Source: Pseudomonas entomophila
Lineage (GTDB): Bacteria; Pseudomonadota; Gammaproteobacteria; Pseudomonadales; Pseudomonadaceae
NCBI RefSeq assembly: GCF_029478665.1
Contig: NZ_JARPQB010000037.1
Location: 1-59,275, forward strand
Direction: 5' to 3'
Length of the DNA stretch: 59,275 nucleotides
The position numbers were made by a program, and so were the translations under genes. The notes beneath the pieces are model-generated. The model saw only the letters and a program-made list of their open reading frames with translations, did not search any database and was not told where the DNA came from. Shown one piece after another: positions 8,464-16,688 of this stretch; within the stretch, counting starts at the first letter, position 1, and each line of letters begins with the position of its first letter.

Positions 8464-9126
8464 CTAGAGCACCCCGTGCATCCGCACCACGACGCCGAGA
8501 AACTCGCAGCCCTCCTCGCACACCAGGGTCGGATAGATATTGTTGAGCGCCTTCAAATACCGCTGCCCACCCTCCTCGGTCAACTGCCGAAAGATCGCGG
8601 ATTTGCCCGGCAGCCGGACAATCACCAGGCGCCCCGGCTCGGCAGCCACCCCATCATCGACCAGGATCCGAACCCCCTCGGGCACACTTCTGCCGCTGGC
8701 CGCGCTCATGGTGTCGTTTTCAACCGTCAACCAGAACGCCTTGCCCTGGGCCAGGTAGTCGGTCTGCTCGAAGACATCGGGCGCTCCCTGCTCCTGGCCC
8801 AACGAGGCCCAGTCACGCACCGGATAGCGGAAGCACACAAAGTACTTCGCCAGCCCGTCGTCATCATCCTCATCCTCGAGACCATAACGCGCCCGTTCCT
8901 CGCCCACCTGCCCCAGCACACGCAGCTGCATGCTGACCTGGTAGTGCGGCATGCCCAGTTCGATGAACGTGCGGTTCATCGAGTCGACCCGGGGTTGGCG
9001 CCGTTTCTTCAGCCAGTGGCCGATGCTGCCCTGGGAAACCCCAACGCGTTCGGCAAGCTGCTCCTGGGAGATATCGAGCTCCTCGATCCGTTCCCGGACG
9101 AGGGCGATCCATTTGTCCATATTCAT
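8464..9126 (-). CDS. XRE-family repressor with degenerate S24 (LexA/CI-like) peptidase domain
   Basis: Residues about 8-45 form a helix-turn-helix (SQEQLAERVGVSQGSIGHWLKKRRQP). An acidic linker (EDEDDDD, about 84-90) follows, then a C-terminal S24-like domain (about 95-220). In active LexA/CI proteins a Ser in a G/N-D-S-M motif and a later Lys form the self-cleavage dyad. Here the motif reads NDTM (Thr139) and the Lys position reads IFRQL (Arg180), and no Ala-Gly cleavage pair is seen in the linker. It is probably a DNA-binding repressor not cleaved through RecA. The start is uncertain: MNMDKW is chosen by domain boundary, but a GGAGG lies further upstream, so translation could begin at one of several in-frame ATGs up to 9171. 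Confidence 0.8.
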   Translation of the reverse strand: MNMDKWIALVRERIEELDISQEQLAERVGVSQGSIGHWLKKRRQPRVDSMNRTFIELGMPHYQVSMQLRVLGQVGEERARYGLEDEDDDDGLAKYFVCFRYPVRDWASLGQEQGAPDVFEQTDYLAQGKAFWLTVENDTMSAASGRSVPEGVRILVDDGVAAEPGRLVIVRLPGKSAIFRQLTEEGGQRYLKALNNIYPTLVCEEGCEFLGVVVRMHGVL

Positions 9127-9194
9127 CGCAGGCACGATACGGACTGCCTCCATGCGTTCAATACACATCAAGTAGTATTTGCTACAAAGCGCTT

Positions 9195-9211
9195 TAATAC
9201 TTTAGGTATTA
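9195..9211. promoter_or_regulatory. operator candidate in divergent region
   Basis: TAATAC (9195-9200) and GTATTA (9206-9211) are perfect inverted arms around TTTAG. A related half site GTATT occurs at 9175-9179. The position between the divergent repressor gene and the DUF6124 gene suggests autoregulatory binding by the repressor; this is inference. Confidence 0.4.
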
Positions 9212-9257
9212 GAATCTGACTTCACCTTTCACCCATTGGCATTCGCAGGTAATCAGG

Positions 9258-9572
9258 ATGAACAGTTCGAAAGATACGGATACAGATCTCGACGAAGAAG
9301 CCGCCCGCCGCGCCCTCGACTACTACCTCAACCCCACCCCCACCGCCGCTGAGCTGGAGCGCTCGCTCTGGACCTTGCGCGAAGGCGTAACCACCGCTCA
9401 AGCCAGCGAACACGCCATGGCCCTGTTGCGCTGCGCCTCGGCCACGGCACAGGAAACCGGCGCCCATCTGCAGGGCACGACGCGGGAAGTGGTGTTTGCG
9501 TTGATGCACATGATCAACATGGCCCGCGCGCTACTAGAACAGCGCCACGCCATGGAGAAAACATCGATCTGA
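9258..9572 (+). CDS. DUF6124-like small protein
   Basis: A 104-residue protein matching, by eye, a common Pseudomonas family (DUF6124/DUF3077-like). It has an N-terminal AARRALDYYLNPTP motif, a central stretch ending in ASEHAMALLRCASATAQE, and a C-terminal helix ending in MINMARALLEQ. No signal peptide or membrane segment, so cytoplasmic. Function is unknown in the family. It is divergent from the S24-like repressor across about 130 bp and may be its target. A 7-bp stem (CGGCAAT 9597-9603 / ATTGCCG 9611-9617) follows the gene. Confidence 0.7.
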   Translation: MNSSKDTDTDLDEEAARRALDYYLNPTPTAAELERSLWTLREGVTTAQASEHAMALLRCASATAQETGAHLQGTTREVVFALMHMINMARALLEQRHAMEKTSI

Positions 9573-9669
9573 AGGGAGAACGTGATAGCCGACGAACGGC
9601 AATAGCCCCAATTGCCGGGGACTGGAGGTGCGTCAGGAGGATTTTTTTACCGGAACACGGAAAAATCAT

Positions 9670-9697
9670 TTGACTGGCAAATGATAACCATTATTAT
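9670..9697 (+). promoter_or_regulatory. sigma-70 promoter overlapped by a Fur box
   Basis: TTGACT (9670-9675), a 16-bp spacer and TATTAT (9692-9697) make a good sigma-70 promoter. The 19 bp at 9677-9695 match the Fur consensus GATAATGATAATCATTATC at 15 of 19 positions. Iron-loaded Fur would cover the spacer and -10 and silence transcription of the downstream RNA. Confidence 0.8.
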
Positions 9698-9703
9698 TGC
9701 GCT

Positions 9704-9820
9704 TAGCAGGTCGCGAGACCCGCTGGATAACCTGCAACGTCCTCAGGTCGAACGCTCAGATTATCTCCTCATCAGGCTAATCACGGTTTTTGACCCGGCT
9801 TTTTGCCGGGTCTTTTTTTT
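9704..9820 (+). ncRNA. prrF: PrrF-like iron-responsive small RNA
   Basis: An RNA of about 110-117 nt is predicted from the promoter to a strong Rho-independent terminator: stem GACCCGGC (9792-9799) / GCCGGGTC (9805-9812), loop of five T, then eight T. The body contains GGTCGCGAGA near the 5' end and CTCCTCATCAGGCTAATCAC before the terminator, which fit my recollection of PrrF RNAs. Size, Fur control and terminator also fit. PrrF RNAs act with Hfq to repress iron-rich, dispensable enzymes under iron starvation. Only one copy is seen here, not the tandem pair of P. aeruginosa. The exact 5' end is inferred from the -10 spacing. The remaining sequence to about 9960 holds no gene I can support. 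Confidence 0.75.
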
Positions 9821-10001
9821 GCTCTTCAGGCTAATGAAGATCGTTGATGGCCGCGATGATAGCAATAATGTGTCAGCACGTGAACGCTCATTACAAAAGT
9901 TTGCGGAATCAGCACTTGAGAATCAATCTCGTTAAGACTAAGCTGACTCCGCATCAGGGAAGATGCCCCCACCCTTTCACCTCATGAGCAAGGAGCTGTC
10001 C

Positions 10002-10520
10002 ATGACCCGCCTGCTGCTGCCCCTTGAGCACGACCCGCGCACCGCCGAGCAAACCCGCGACGACGCGTTGCTGCATGCCCTCAAGCGCCTGCCCCGTCGG
10101 GTCCAGCAAGTGTTCCTGCTCAACCGCCTCGACCAGGTCGGTTTCGCCGAGATAGGCGAACGCCTCGACCTGCCCTTGATCAACATCGAACGCCACATGA
10201 ACCAGGCCCTGCAGACCGCCCGTGCGCCGGGTGATGCCCTGGCGAGCATTGCCGGCCAGTGGTACGTGCGCTTGCAGAGCCCGCAGGTGACTGCAAGCGA
10301 ACGCATCGATTTTCGCCGCTGGCTGGATGCCGACCCCGATCATCTGCGTGCCTTCCACGAAACCGAACTGCGCTGGCGCAGCCTGCTTGCTCCAGCGCGG
10401 CAATTGGGCCACGACGCCTGGTACCGACAAGGACGCGCGGCGCTGTCACTGGGTGGCTGTTCGATAGCCGTGGGGCTTGCCGTTGCAGCCCTGACCGCAT
10501 TGGGTTTGCTGTCCTTGTAG
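10002..10520 (+). CDS. sigma region 4-like / FecR N-terminal (DUF4880) fusion with C-terminal membrane segment
   Basis: A 172-residue protein. Residues about 15-70 (LHALKRLPRRVQQVFLLNR, then FAEIGERLDLPLINIERHMNQAL) look like region 4 of an ECF sigma factor, but there is no region 2. Residues about 80-130 (IAGQWYVRLQSP, FRRWLDADPDHLRAF) look like the DUF4880 domain at the N-terminus of FecR anti-sigma factors. The last 20 residues are a hydrophobic helix ending almost at the stop. AGGAG at 9991-9995 supports this start over an upstream ATG. The product resembles an ECF sigma/FecR pair collapsed into one membrane-anchored protein. The stop codon lies inside the following REP. Function unknown. 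Confidence 0.75.
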   Translation: MTRLLLPLEHDPRTAEQTRDDALLHALKRLPRRVQQVFLLNRLDQVGFAEIGERLDLPLINIERHMNQALQTARAPGDALASIAGQWYVRLQSPQVTASERIDFRRWLDADPDHLRAFHETELRWRSLLAPARQLGHDAWYRQGRAALSLGGCSIAVGLAVAALTALGLLSL

Positions 10521-10601
10521 GAGCGGCTTCAGCCGCGATGCAGGCAACGCGGTGCCCAGGCCCCCGCCTCGCGGGGGATCGCGGCTGAAGCCGCTCCTAC
10601 A
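10516..10601. repeat. paired inverted REP elements (GGCTTCAGCC type)
   Basis: Arms of 24 nt (10516-10539 and 10578-10601), perfectly complementary, each with an internal GGCTTCAGCC stem. The left arm overlaps the stop codon of the sigma/FecR-like gene (10518-10520). A small hairpin, CCCCCGCCTCGCGGGGG, sits in the spacer. Confidence 0.88.
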
Positions 10602-10691
10602 GAGGGCGTGCCAAATGGTTTGCCAGGGATGGGAGCCCAACGCCAAGCGGTGTAGAGTACGGTCACAACAAACGCCAACAGGAGGCTGGCA

Positions 10692-11840
10692 ATGACCGTG
10701 ACGCTCTCCCCGCTGCACATCGACTGCGATTTCGACTCCGGCAACATTCTGGTCAAGGATGCCAGTGACCCGGCGCACGTCCACCTGGACATCCGCAAGG
10801 ACAGCCACAGCGACCACTTCCAGTGGTTCCACTTCAAGGCCAGCGGCCTCACCCCAGGTCAATCCCACCGCTTCAGCCTGGACAACGCCCATGCGTCCTC
10901 CTACAAGAACGCCTGGGACGGCTACCACGCCGTGGCCTCCTACGACCAGCAGACCTGGTTCCGGGTGCCCAGCCAATACGATGGCAAGGCGCTGAGCTTC
11001 GAGCTCAAGGCTGAGCAAGCGCAAGCCTGGTTCGCCTACTTCGAGCCCTACCCCCGCGCCCGCCACAACCAACTGATCGAACGCGCCCGGCAGATCCCCG
11101 GCGTCGAGCTGCTGGCCAGCGGGCGCAGCGTGCAGGGGCGCGACATTCCGCTGCTGCGTGCGGGCAATGGCGCGGCCGGCAAGCGCAAGCTGTGGATCAT
11201 CGCCCAGCAGCACCCGGGCGAGCACATGGCCGAATGGTTCATGGAGGGCGTGATCGACGCCCTTGATAAAAACGGCCCGGCCATCCAGCAACTGCTGGCC
11301 AAGGCCGACCTGTATCTGATCCCCAACATGAACCCGGACGGCGCCTTCCTCGGCCACCTGCGCACCAACTTCAAGGGCAAGGACCTCAACCGTGCCTGGC
11401 AGGACGCCAGCGTCGAGCTGAGCCCGGAAGTGTTCTTCGCCCAGAGCCAGATGAAGCTGCATGGGGTGGATGCGTTCATCGATGCCCATGGCGACGAAGA
11501 GATTCCCCACGTGTTCACCGCCGCCTGCGAAGGCAACCCGGGGTACACGCCGCGGATCGAGAAGCTGGAAGCGCTGTTCCGCAGCACCCTGTGCAGCCTG
11601 ACGCCGGACTTCCAGACGAAATACGGCTACACCCGCGACGAACCGGGCATGGCCAACATGACCCTGGCCTGCAATGCCGTGGGCCAGGCCCATGATTGCC
11701 TGTCGCTGACCCTGGAGATGCCGTTCAAGGACCACGACGATGCGCCGAATCCGCGCACCGGGTGGTCGGGTGAGCGGTCGAAGGCGTTGGCCGGCGCCGT
11801 GCTGGAGACGCTGTTGAAGATGGTCGACGACCTGCGCTAA
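10692..11840 (+). CDS. M14-family zinc carboxypeptidase (cytosolic carboxypeptidase-like)
   Basis: A 382-residue protein with an N-terminal beta-rich domain (about 1-120) and a C-terminal M14 peptidase domain. Zinc ligands His174 and Glu177 are in QQHPGEHMAEW, and the third ligand is the His in FIDAHGDEE near 260. The substrate-binding NPDG and LNRAW motifs follow the first pair, and the catalytic Glu is in SLTLEMPFK near 340. It removes C-terminal residues from peptides; homologues with this N-terminal domain resemble eukaryotic cytosolic carboxypeptidases. No signal peptide, so cytoplasmic. AGGAGG precedes the ATG. It stands alone between two REP pairs. Confidence 0.87.
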   Translation: MTVTLSPLHIDCDFDSGNILVKDASDPAHVHLDIRKDSHSDHFQWFHFKASGLTPGQSHRFSLDNAHASSYKNAWDGYHAVASYDQQTWFRVPSQYDGKALSFELKAEQAQAWFAYFEPYPRARHNQLIERARQIPGVELLASGRSVQGRDIPLLRAGNGAAGKRKLWIIAQQHPGEHMAEWFMEGVIDALDKNGPAIQQLLAKADLYLIPNMNPDGAFLGHLRTNFKGKDLNRAWQDASVELSPEVFFAQSQMKLHGVDAFIDAHGDEEIPHVFTAACEGNPGYTPRIEKLEALFRSTLCSLTPDFQTKYGYTRDEPGMANMTLACNAVGQAHDCLSLTLEMPFKDHDDAPNPRTGWSGERSKALAGAVLETLLKMVDDLR

Positions 11841-11853
11841 GTAACGCGATCCC

Positions 11854-11972
11854 GTGTAGGAGCGGCCTTGCGCCGCGAAAGGGCTGCAAAGCAGCCCCAG
11901 CAATATCTGCCGCGACGCTGAGATCCTGGGGCTGCTCCGCAGCCCTTTCGCGGCGCAAGGCCGCTCCTACAC
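11854..11972. repeat. paired inverted REP elements (GGCCTTGCGCCGCGAAA type)
   Basis: Left arm from 11854 and right arm ending 11972 are complementary over about 33 nt, including GTGTAGGAGCGGCC and CGCGAAAGGGCTG. The pair separates the plus-strand peptidase gene from the minus-strand pilus operon and may end both transcripts. Confidence 0.87.
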
Positions 11973-12000
11973 GGGGATTGTGCACGGCAGGCAGCATTAC

Positions 12001-12978
12001 TCAGAACTGCACATCCAGGATCACGCTGTCGGTATAGGTCGCCGCCGGCGGCGTGGCCTGGTCGGTGTACACCTTGGCGTTGTAGTTGAACACCTGGCTG
12101 CCCGTACCGGTCCCCGCCCCGGGGTTCACCTCGGCATCGCTGCTCGAACGCCGCGCCGCGCCCACCGAGCCCCAGCGCACCACGCCGGCGCTCTTGAAGA
12201 TGTCGTAGGCCAGGTAGTTGTTGGCACTGGACTTCATGCGCCGCCGCCCGCCCGAAACATTCTGCCCGTCGTCCAGCCCCACCGTGTAGTTGCTGCCCTT
12301 GGTGCACGACACGCTCACGCTCTGGTTCACCGTGCCGAACCCGGCCACCACCGGTGCGCTGGCGAAACTGATGTTGGGCGTGGTGATCTGGCAGTCGTTG
12401 CTTACCGTCAGGCTGACGTTCAGGGTCTTGCTGCCACTGCCGATATCGCGCCCCAGGCAGATATTGCCGATGCCGATGCCCGAGCAGTAGTTCCAGCTCC
12501 AGGCGACGGTCAGCGTCTCCTGGTACACGCCCGCCGCGACGTTGGCGCCGACCACGGTCTTCAGGTACAGCGGCACGGTCTTGGGCGTGGGGCCGTTGAG
12601 CAGCCCGAGGGCGTCGAGGATGCCGTTGCGGGCGAAGTCGAACTGCACGCCGCGGCTGATCGGGTAGCTGGTGGTGTTGTCGGCATAGATCGTATAGGGA
12701 ATGACGTCGCCGGTCGGCCCCACCAGCCCGCTGGTGGCGGAGGTGATGGTGGCGTAGAAGTGATCGGAGCTGACCAGCAACGACAACAGCGAGCCGGTGC
12801 ACTGCAACCCGGCGTTGGTGGTGGAGGCGTTCTGCACCGTGGTGCGCACCAGGGTCGAGTTGATCGAGCCAAAGGCTGCCGGTGCGGTGGCCACCGATGA
12901 ACACAGCGCCCAGGCGGCTCCGCCAGGCAGCAACAGGGCACCCAGCACCAGCCAGACTTTGAGCGCCTTTATCGGCAT
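12001..12978 (-). CDS. csuE: Csu-type pilus tip subunit (spore coat U domain protein)
   Basis: Last gene of the seven-gene chaperone-usher operon. A 325-residue precursor with a signal peptide (MPIKALKVWLVLGALLLPGGAAWA) and two spore-coat-U-type domains. The second domain, from about residue 175 (CQITTPNISFASAPVV), ends in the beta-strand signature ATYTDSVILDVQF used for donor-strand exchange. The two-domain form and last position are those of the tip adhesin CsuE. The start chosen overlaps the usher stop by 10 bp and gives a clean signal peptide; a longer reading would not. Confidence 0.85.
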   Translation of the reverse strand: MPIKALKVWLVLGALLLPGGAAWALCSSVATAPAAFGSINSTLVRTTVQNASTTNAGLQCTGSLLSLLVSSDHFYATITSATSGLVGPTGDVIPYTIYADNTTSYPISRGVQFDFARNGILDALGLLNGPTPKTVPLYLKTVVGANVAAGVYQETLTVAWSWNYCSGIGIGNICLGRDIGSGSKTLNVSLTVSNDCQITTPNISFASAPVVAGFGTVNQSVSVSCTKGSNYTVGLDDGQNVSGGRRRMKSSANNYLAYDIFKSAGVVRWGSVGAARRSSSDAEVNPGAGTGTGSQVFNYNAKVYTDQATPPAATYTDSVILDVQF

Positions 12979-15311
12979 ACCAGCGGGCCGATCAACGGAA
13001 TCGGCCCCTCCCCTTCCGGCAGGTCGAACGTCACCTGGCACTGCCCCCCGTCGGTCTTGTCCACTAGCAGGCGGTTATGTGGCGCCAGGTTCTCCAGGTA
13101 CACCAGCCCATCCCACCCCACCACCGCCTCGCCGCCGCTTTCCTGGTGGCGCACCCGGCTGCCGAGCTTGAGCTCCCGCTGGTCACCGTCGACCAGCACC
13201 AGGCTCGCCGCCAGCACACGCTTGAGCGGGAACTCCAGCAGGTAGCCGCTGCCACGACGCACCGCCACGCGCTGCTCCACCTGCGGCGCCAGCACATCGG
13301 CGGGCAGGTCCATGGGGTCGATCTCGTACTTGCCGCGGTAATAGCCGCTGCTGTAGGGCACCAGCAAGTGGCCATTGCGGTCGGTGCGCCCGATCTGCTG
13401 GTTCTCGTAGCGCACCGGCACGTCGGCGTAGCCACTGGTGCTGACCACCACGAAGGCATCGTCGATGCGGTTGGCGGCGAACAGGCCCGCATCCATCAGC
13501 ACCAGCGAGCCACTGGCGTCGGCCCAGCGAGTCATCTCGCCGCTGCTGCCGTAGGCGCCCACCTGCAACTGCACCGACTGCAGGCGCCAGGTCAGGTCGG
13601 CCTGGCGGTAGTCGTCGCGATTTCCGCCGGTGGCGTAGCCCAGGTTGTAGCCCACCCCGCCGCCCACCGGCACCGCCTGGCTGTAGTTGACCCGCTGCAG
13701 GTCCTGGCCATCCTTGCTGCGCTCGGCGCTGAAGGCCAGGGTGCCGCGCAGGTCGAAGGGGATCACCAACTGCGCCTGCACCGCCCACTGGCTGTCGCCG
13801 ACTTCGCGGTTGGCCGACAGGTACAGGCTGCTGTTGCCCCACAGCGGCTTGCTCCAGCTCAGGTTGACCAGCCGCGTGCGCGTGCCGTCACCGGCGCGCA
13901 CGTCGAAGTAGCCGGCGCCGAGGCTGCCGTAGCGGTCCAGGTTCAGGCTCAGGGTGGCCTGCTCGCTGCGCTGGCTCAGGCGGGTGTAGGGGCTGTCGAC
14001 CAACGACAGGTCGGCGTAGTCGCCGTGGCGTTGCACGCGCTGGTAGTTGAAGCCGATGCGCCGGCTGTTGTACTGGTAGCCCAGCGCTACCTGCTGGCCG
14101 GTGTCGCCTTCGAAACGGCTCTGGGCCATCGCCGCGTTGAGCACGCCGAAGTTGCCCAGGCGCAAGTTGCCGCCCAAGCCGCCGAGCATCATCGACTGGG
14201 CGGTTTCGGCATGGGTTTCCAGGGTGAAGTAGTCGGTAACGCCATGGCGCAGGCTGGCCGATGCCACGCCCGGGCCATAGCCGAAATCGCGCACGGCATA
14301 GTCGCGGCGCAGGCTGCCGGCAGCCACCGAGAAGTCCGACAAACCCTTGGCCAGCAGGCTGCTGGTGACATAGAACGGCAAGGTGGTGGACACCTGGCGG
14401 CCAAGGGCGTCGGTGGTCACCACCACCGCCTCGCCGGCACCGTTGATGAAAGGCACGTTGGTCAACGTATAGGGGCCCGGCTGCAGTTCGGTGGTGCTGC
14501 TTTTGTAGCCGTTGATGAACAGGTCCAGCGAGGTCGGTACCGCCGCCTCGCCGGCAAACGCGGGCAATGGGTAGGTGACCAGGTCGGGGCGCGCGCTGAA
14601 GTCCCGTGACAACTGCAACCCGCCAACGCGCACCGAGGTGGTCCAGGGCAATGCGCCGGTCACCAGGTCCCCTACCTCATAGGTGAGCAGACGCTGGTCG
14701 TCGGTGTAGCGGAAGGTGGTGTCATAGCGCAGGAAGCCCTGGCGGCTGTTGTCCTGGGCGCCGTTGAATGACTGGCGCCATTGCCCGGTGGTGGAAAAGG
14801 TACCCCAATCGTCGAACAGCCGTAGCTCGTTCCAGGCGGCGAGGTAGCTGCCGCCTTCGTCGGTGTCGTTGAGGTAGGCGTCATAGTTGAACAAAGCACC
14901 AAAGCTGCTGCGGGCATCGCTGGCCGGGTACAGGCTGCGCTCCCCCAGTTGCTGTTCGGGCAGCCAGGCTGGCGGCACTTGCAGCAACAGGCGCTGGTTC
15001 TGGCTGTCATAGTCGCTGTGCAAGCCGGGAATGGCGTCCAGCGCCACCTCGCCCCAAGGGTCGCCCGGCAGCCTGATCCCGGCGCCACGCAACACCTCGC
15101 TGTCCAGGTACAGGCGCCCGGCGCGCTGCTGCACCGGCACCAGCTCAGCCTTGCCCACCTGGTTCACCAGCAGGTCGAGGTACAGCGTCGCATCGGTGAT
15201 GGCGGCGCTCTCGGTGGGCGGTGGCGGCAGTTCGTCGGCCGCGCCCAGGCCAGGGCCCAGTACCGCCAGGCCCAGCCACAACCGGTGCATTGCCACCCGC
15301 ACCCAGCTCAC
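12969..15311 (-). CDS. csuD: outer-membrane usher of Csu-type pilus
   Basis: A 780-residue fimbrial usher. It has a signal peptide (residues about 1-24), an N-terminal chaperone-binding domain (LYLDLLVNQVGKAELVPV), a large beta-barrel region with repeated aromatic strands (for example LGYQYNSRRIGFNYQRVQRHGDYADLSL) and C-terminal plug-like domains (YLLEFPLKRVLAASLVLVDGD). Ushers receive chaperone-subunit complexes and thread the fibre through the outer membrane. Length and order (chaperone before, tip after) match CsuD. There is no frameshift. Confidence 0.9.
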   Translation of the reverse strand: MSWVRVAMHRLWLGLAVLGPGLGAADELPPPPTESAAITDATLYLDLLVNQVGKAELVPVQQRAGRLYLDSEVLRGAGIRLPGDPWGEVALDAIPGLHSDYDSQNQRLLLQVPPAWLPEQQLGERSLYPASDARSSFGALFNYDAYLNDTDEGGSYLAAWNELRLFDDWGTFSTTGQWRQSFNGAQDNSRQGFLRYDTTFRYTDDQRLLTYEVGDLVTGALPWTTSVRVGGLQLSRDFSARPDLVTYPLPAFAGEAAVPTSLDLFINGYKSSTTELQPGPYTLTNVPFINGAGEAVVVTTDALGRQVSTTLPFYVTSSLLAKGLSDFSVAAGSLRRDYAVRDFGYGPGVASASLRHGVTDYFTLETHAETAQSMMLGGLGGNLRLGNFGVLNAAMAQSRFEGDTGQQVALGYQYNSRRIGFNYQRVQRHGDYADLSLVDSPYTRLSQRSEQATLSLNLDRYGSLGAGYFDVRAGDGTRTRLVNLSWSKPLWGNSSLYLSANREVGDSQWAVQAQLVIPFDLRGTLAFSAERSKDGQDLQRVNYSQAVPVGGGVGYNLGYATGGNRDDYRQADLTWRLQSVQLQVGAYGSSGEMTRWADASGSLVLMDAGLFAANRIDDAFVVVSTSGYADVPVRYENQQIGRTDRNGHLLVPYSSGYYRGKYEIDPMDLPADVLAPQVEQRVAVRRGSGYLLEFPLKRVLAASLVLVDGDQRELKLGSRVRHQESGGEAVVGWDGLVYLENLAPHNRLLVDKTDGGQCQVTFDLPEGEGPIPLIGPLVCR

Positions 15312-15370
15312 ACACGATTTCCAACCATTGCCGGGTCCTCCCTGGCCCCTGACAGACGTTCACCCGCGTA

Positions 15371-16147
15371 TCACTGGCTCTGCCTGATGGCCTGCGCCGC
15401 GTCCTGGCCATTGACCCGGCCCTTGAGCACACTGGCCGCCCCGGGCGCGGCCGGTGCCGGCCAGCGCATGCTGGCGCCAGGCAGCACATAGCCGAGCAAG
15501 CCTTCGACCAGGGGTTTGTCCTGCCCACCCTGCTGCAACACCACATCGGTCAACCGGGCGTGCACCGGCCCGGTGTTGCGCAGCTCGACATAGGGCTTGC
15601 CCTGCACGGTCACCGCGCGCCAGCTCAGTTGCGGCTTGCCGACCCCTTCGGCGCTGCGCTTGCCCTCAGGGTCGGGCTTGCCCCACAGCCCCTCGCCATA
15701 GACGAACAGCGGCACCGAGTAACGCATCTGCAAACGGATCGCCGCCTTCGGCCCGTCGCTGGCGGTGTCGGCCGGCAAGGGCGAGGGGATCTCGTCGATG
15801 ATGATGCGGTAGGCCTGCTCCTGGCCGGCCGGCGAATTGCCGGTGCGGGTCAGCCGGACCAGCTGCTTCTGCCCCGGCGCGATGTTCGCCACCGGTGGGC
15901 TGCCGATGATCTCGCGCTGGTTCTGGAACTGTTCCTGGTACTCGCCCTGGCGCCAGGCGAACACCCGTACCTGCAGGCTGGTCGGCGCCGTGCCGCGGTT
16001 CTCCAGCCACAGCGCGCCGGCCTTCTGGTCGGCCTCCAGCACCGGGTCGATCGGCCAGATCAGCACCGAGGTGGCCGCAAAGGCCGGTGCGCTGGCCAAC
16101 AGCAGCAGCCCGATGATCCCACGCGCCCGTTTCGCGCCTGCCCCCAT
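15371..16147 (-). CDS. csuC: periplasmic pilus chaperone (PapD-like)
   Basis: A 258-residue precursor with a signal peptide (ending near SAPAFA) and the PapD-type two-domain immunoglobulin fold. The first domain begins SVLIWPIDPVLEADQKAGALWLENRG and contains the subunit-binding strand PPVANIAPGQKQLVRLTR. YRIIIDEIPSP is the conserved end of domain 1, and SVPLFVYG marks the G1-F1 region. It binds SCPU subunits by donor-strand complementation and delivers them to the usher encoded 60 bp downstream. Confidence 0.88.
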   Translation of the reverse strand: MGAGAKRARGIIGLLLLASAPAFAATSVLIWPIDPVLEADQKAGALWLENRGTAPTSLQVRVFAWRQGEYQEQFQNQREIIGSPPVANIAPGQKQLVRLTRTGNSPAGQEQAYRIIIDEIPSPLPADTASDGPKAAIRLQMRYSVPLFVYGEGLWGKPDPEGKRSAEGVGKPQLSWRAVTVQGKPYVELRNTGPVHARLTDVVLQQGGQDKPLVEGLLGYVLPGASMRWPAPAAPGAASVLKGRVNGQDAAQAIRQSQ

Positions 16148-16181
16148 GCCCCTCTCCTTCTCTGTTATCCGCGGCGGCCTT

Positions 16182-16685
16182 TCACCAGGTCACCGTCACT
16201 TGCACGACATCGGTGTAGGTCCCGGCCGGCAGGGTGCCGGTCAGGGTGGTACGGCCATAGACCGGCAACGTGATCGCCGTCGGGTCGCTGTAGCTCACCG
16301 CCACGCTGCTGCCGATACCCAGGCTCTGGCTGAACCCGGCATCGCGATACAGCTGGTAGGCCAGCAACTGCGTGCCGCCCGAACGCTTGAGGTTGCGCGT
16401 GCCGCTGGCGCTGTTCTGGCCGCCGTCCAGGCTCATGCTCAGGGCCACACCGGGGGTGCACTGGAAGGTCACCGTGCTGCCGCCGAGCGAGGTGCTCAGG
16501 GTGGCCGTGGACAGCGCCGAGCTGGTGCCGTAGTCGAGCACGCCATAGGCCGTCACACCGCCGACCACCAGGCAACCGGCGACGATCTGCGCCGTCACCT
16601 GGAAAGTGCTGGTGGTGACCGCGTGGGCACCCTGGGTCAGCGCCAGGCACAGCCCGACGGCCAGCAGCCGCGCCATGCCCGGCAT
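16182..16685 (-). CDS. Csu-type pilus subunit (spore coat U domain), fourth in operon
   Basis: A 167-residue secreted protein: signal peptide ending QGAHA, then a single SCPU domain. It has an early Cys (IVAGCLVVGG), a second Cys in FQCTPGVALSMSLDGGQN, the conserved LLAYQLYRDAGFSQ, and the final strand GTYTDVVQVTVTW. The two Cys likely form the disulfide usual in these subunits. It starts 4 bp from the end of the preceding subunit gene. Confidence 0.85.
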   Translation of the reverse strand: MPGMARLLAVGLCLALTQGAHAVTTSTFQVTAQIVAGCLVVGGVTAYGVLDYGTSSALSTATLSTSLGGSTVTFQCTPGVALSMSLDGGQNSASGTRNLKRSGGTQLLAYQLYRDAGFSQSLGIGSSVAVSYSDPTAITLPVYGRTTLTGTLPAGTYTDVVQVTVTW

Positions 16686-16688
16686 GGT

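Noticed and set aside
9612..9935. 107-residue open frame across the PrrF region
   Set aside because: It overlaps the Fur box, the sRNA and its terminator; no ribosome binding site and no family resemblance.
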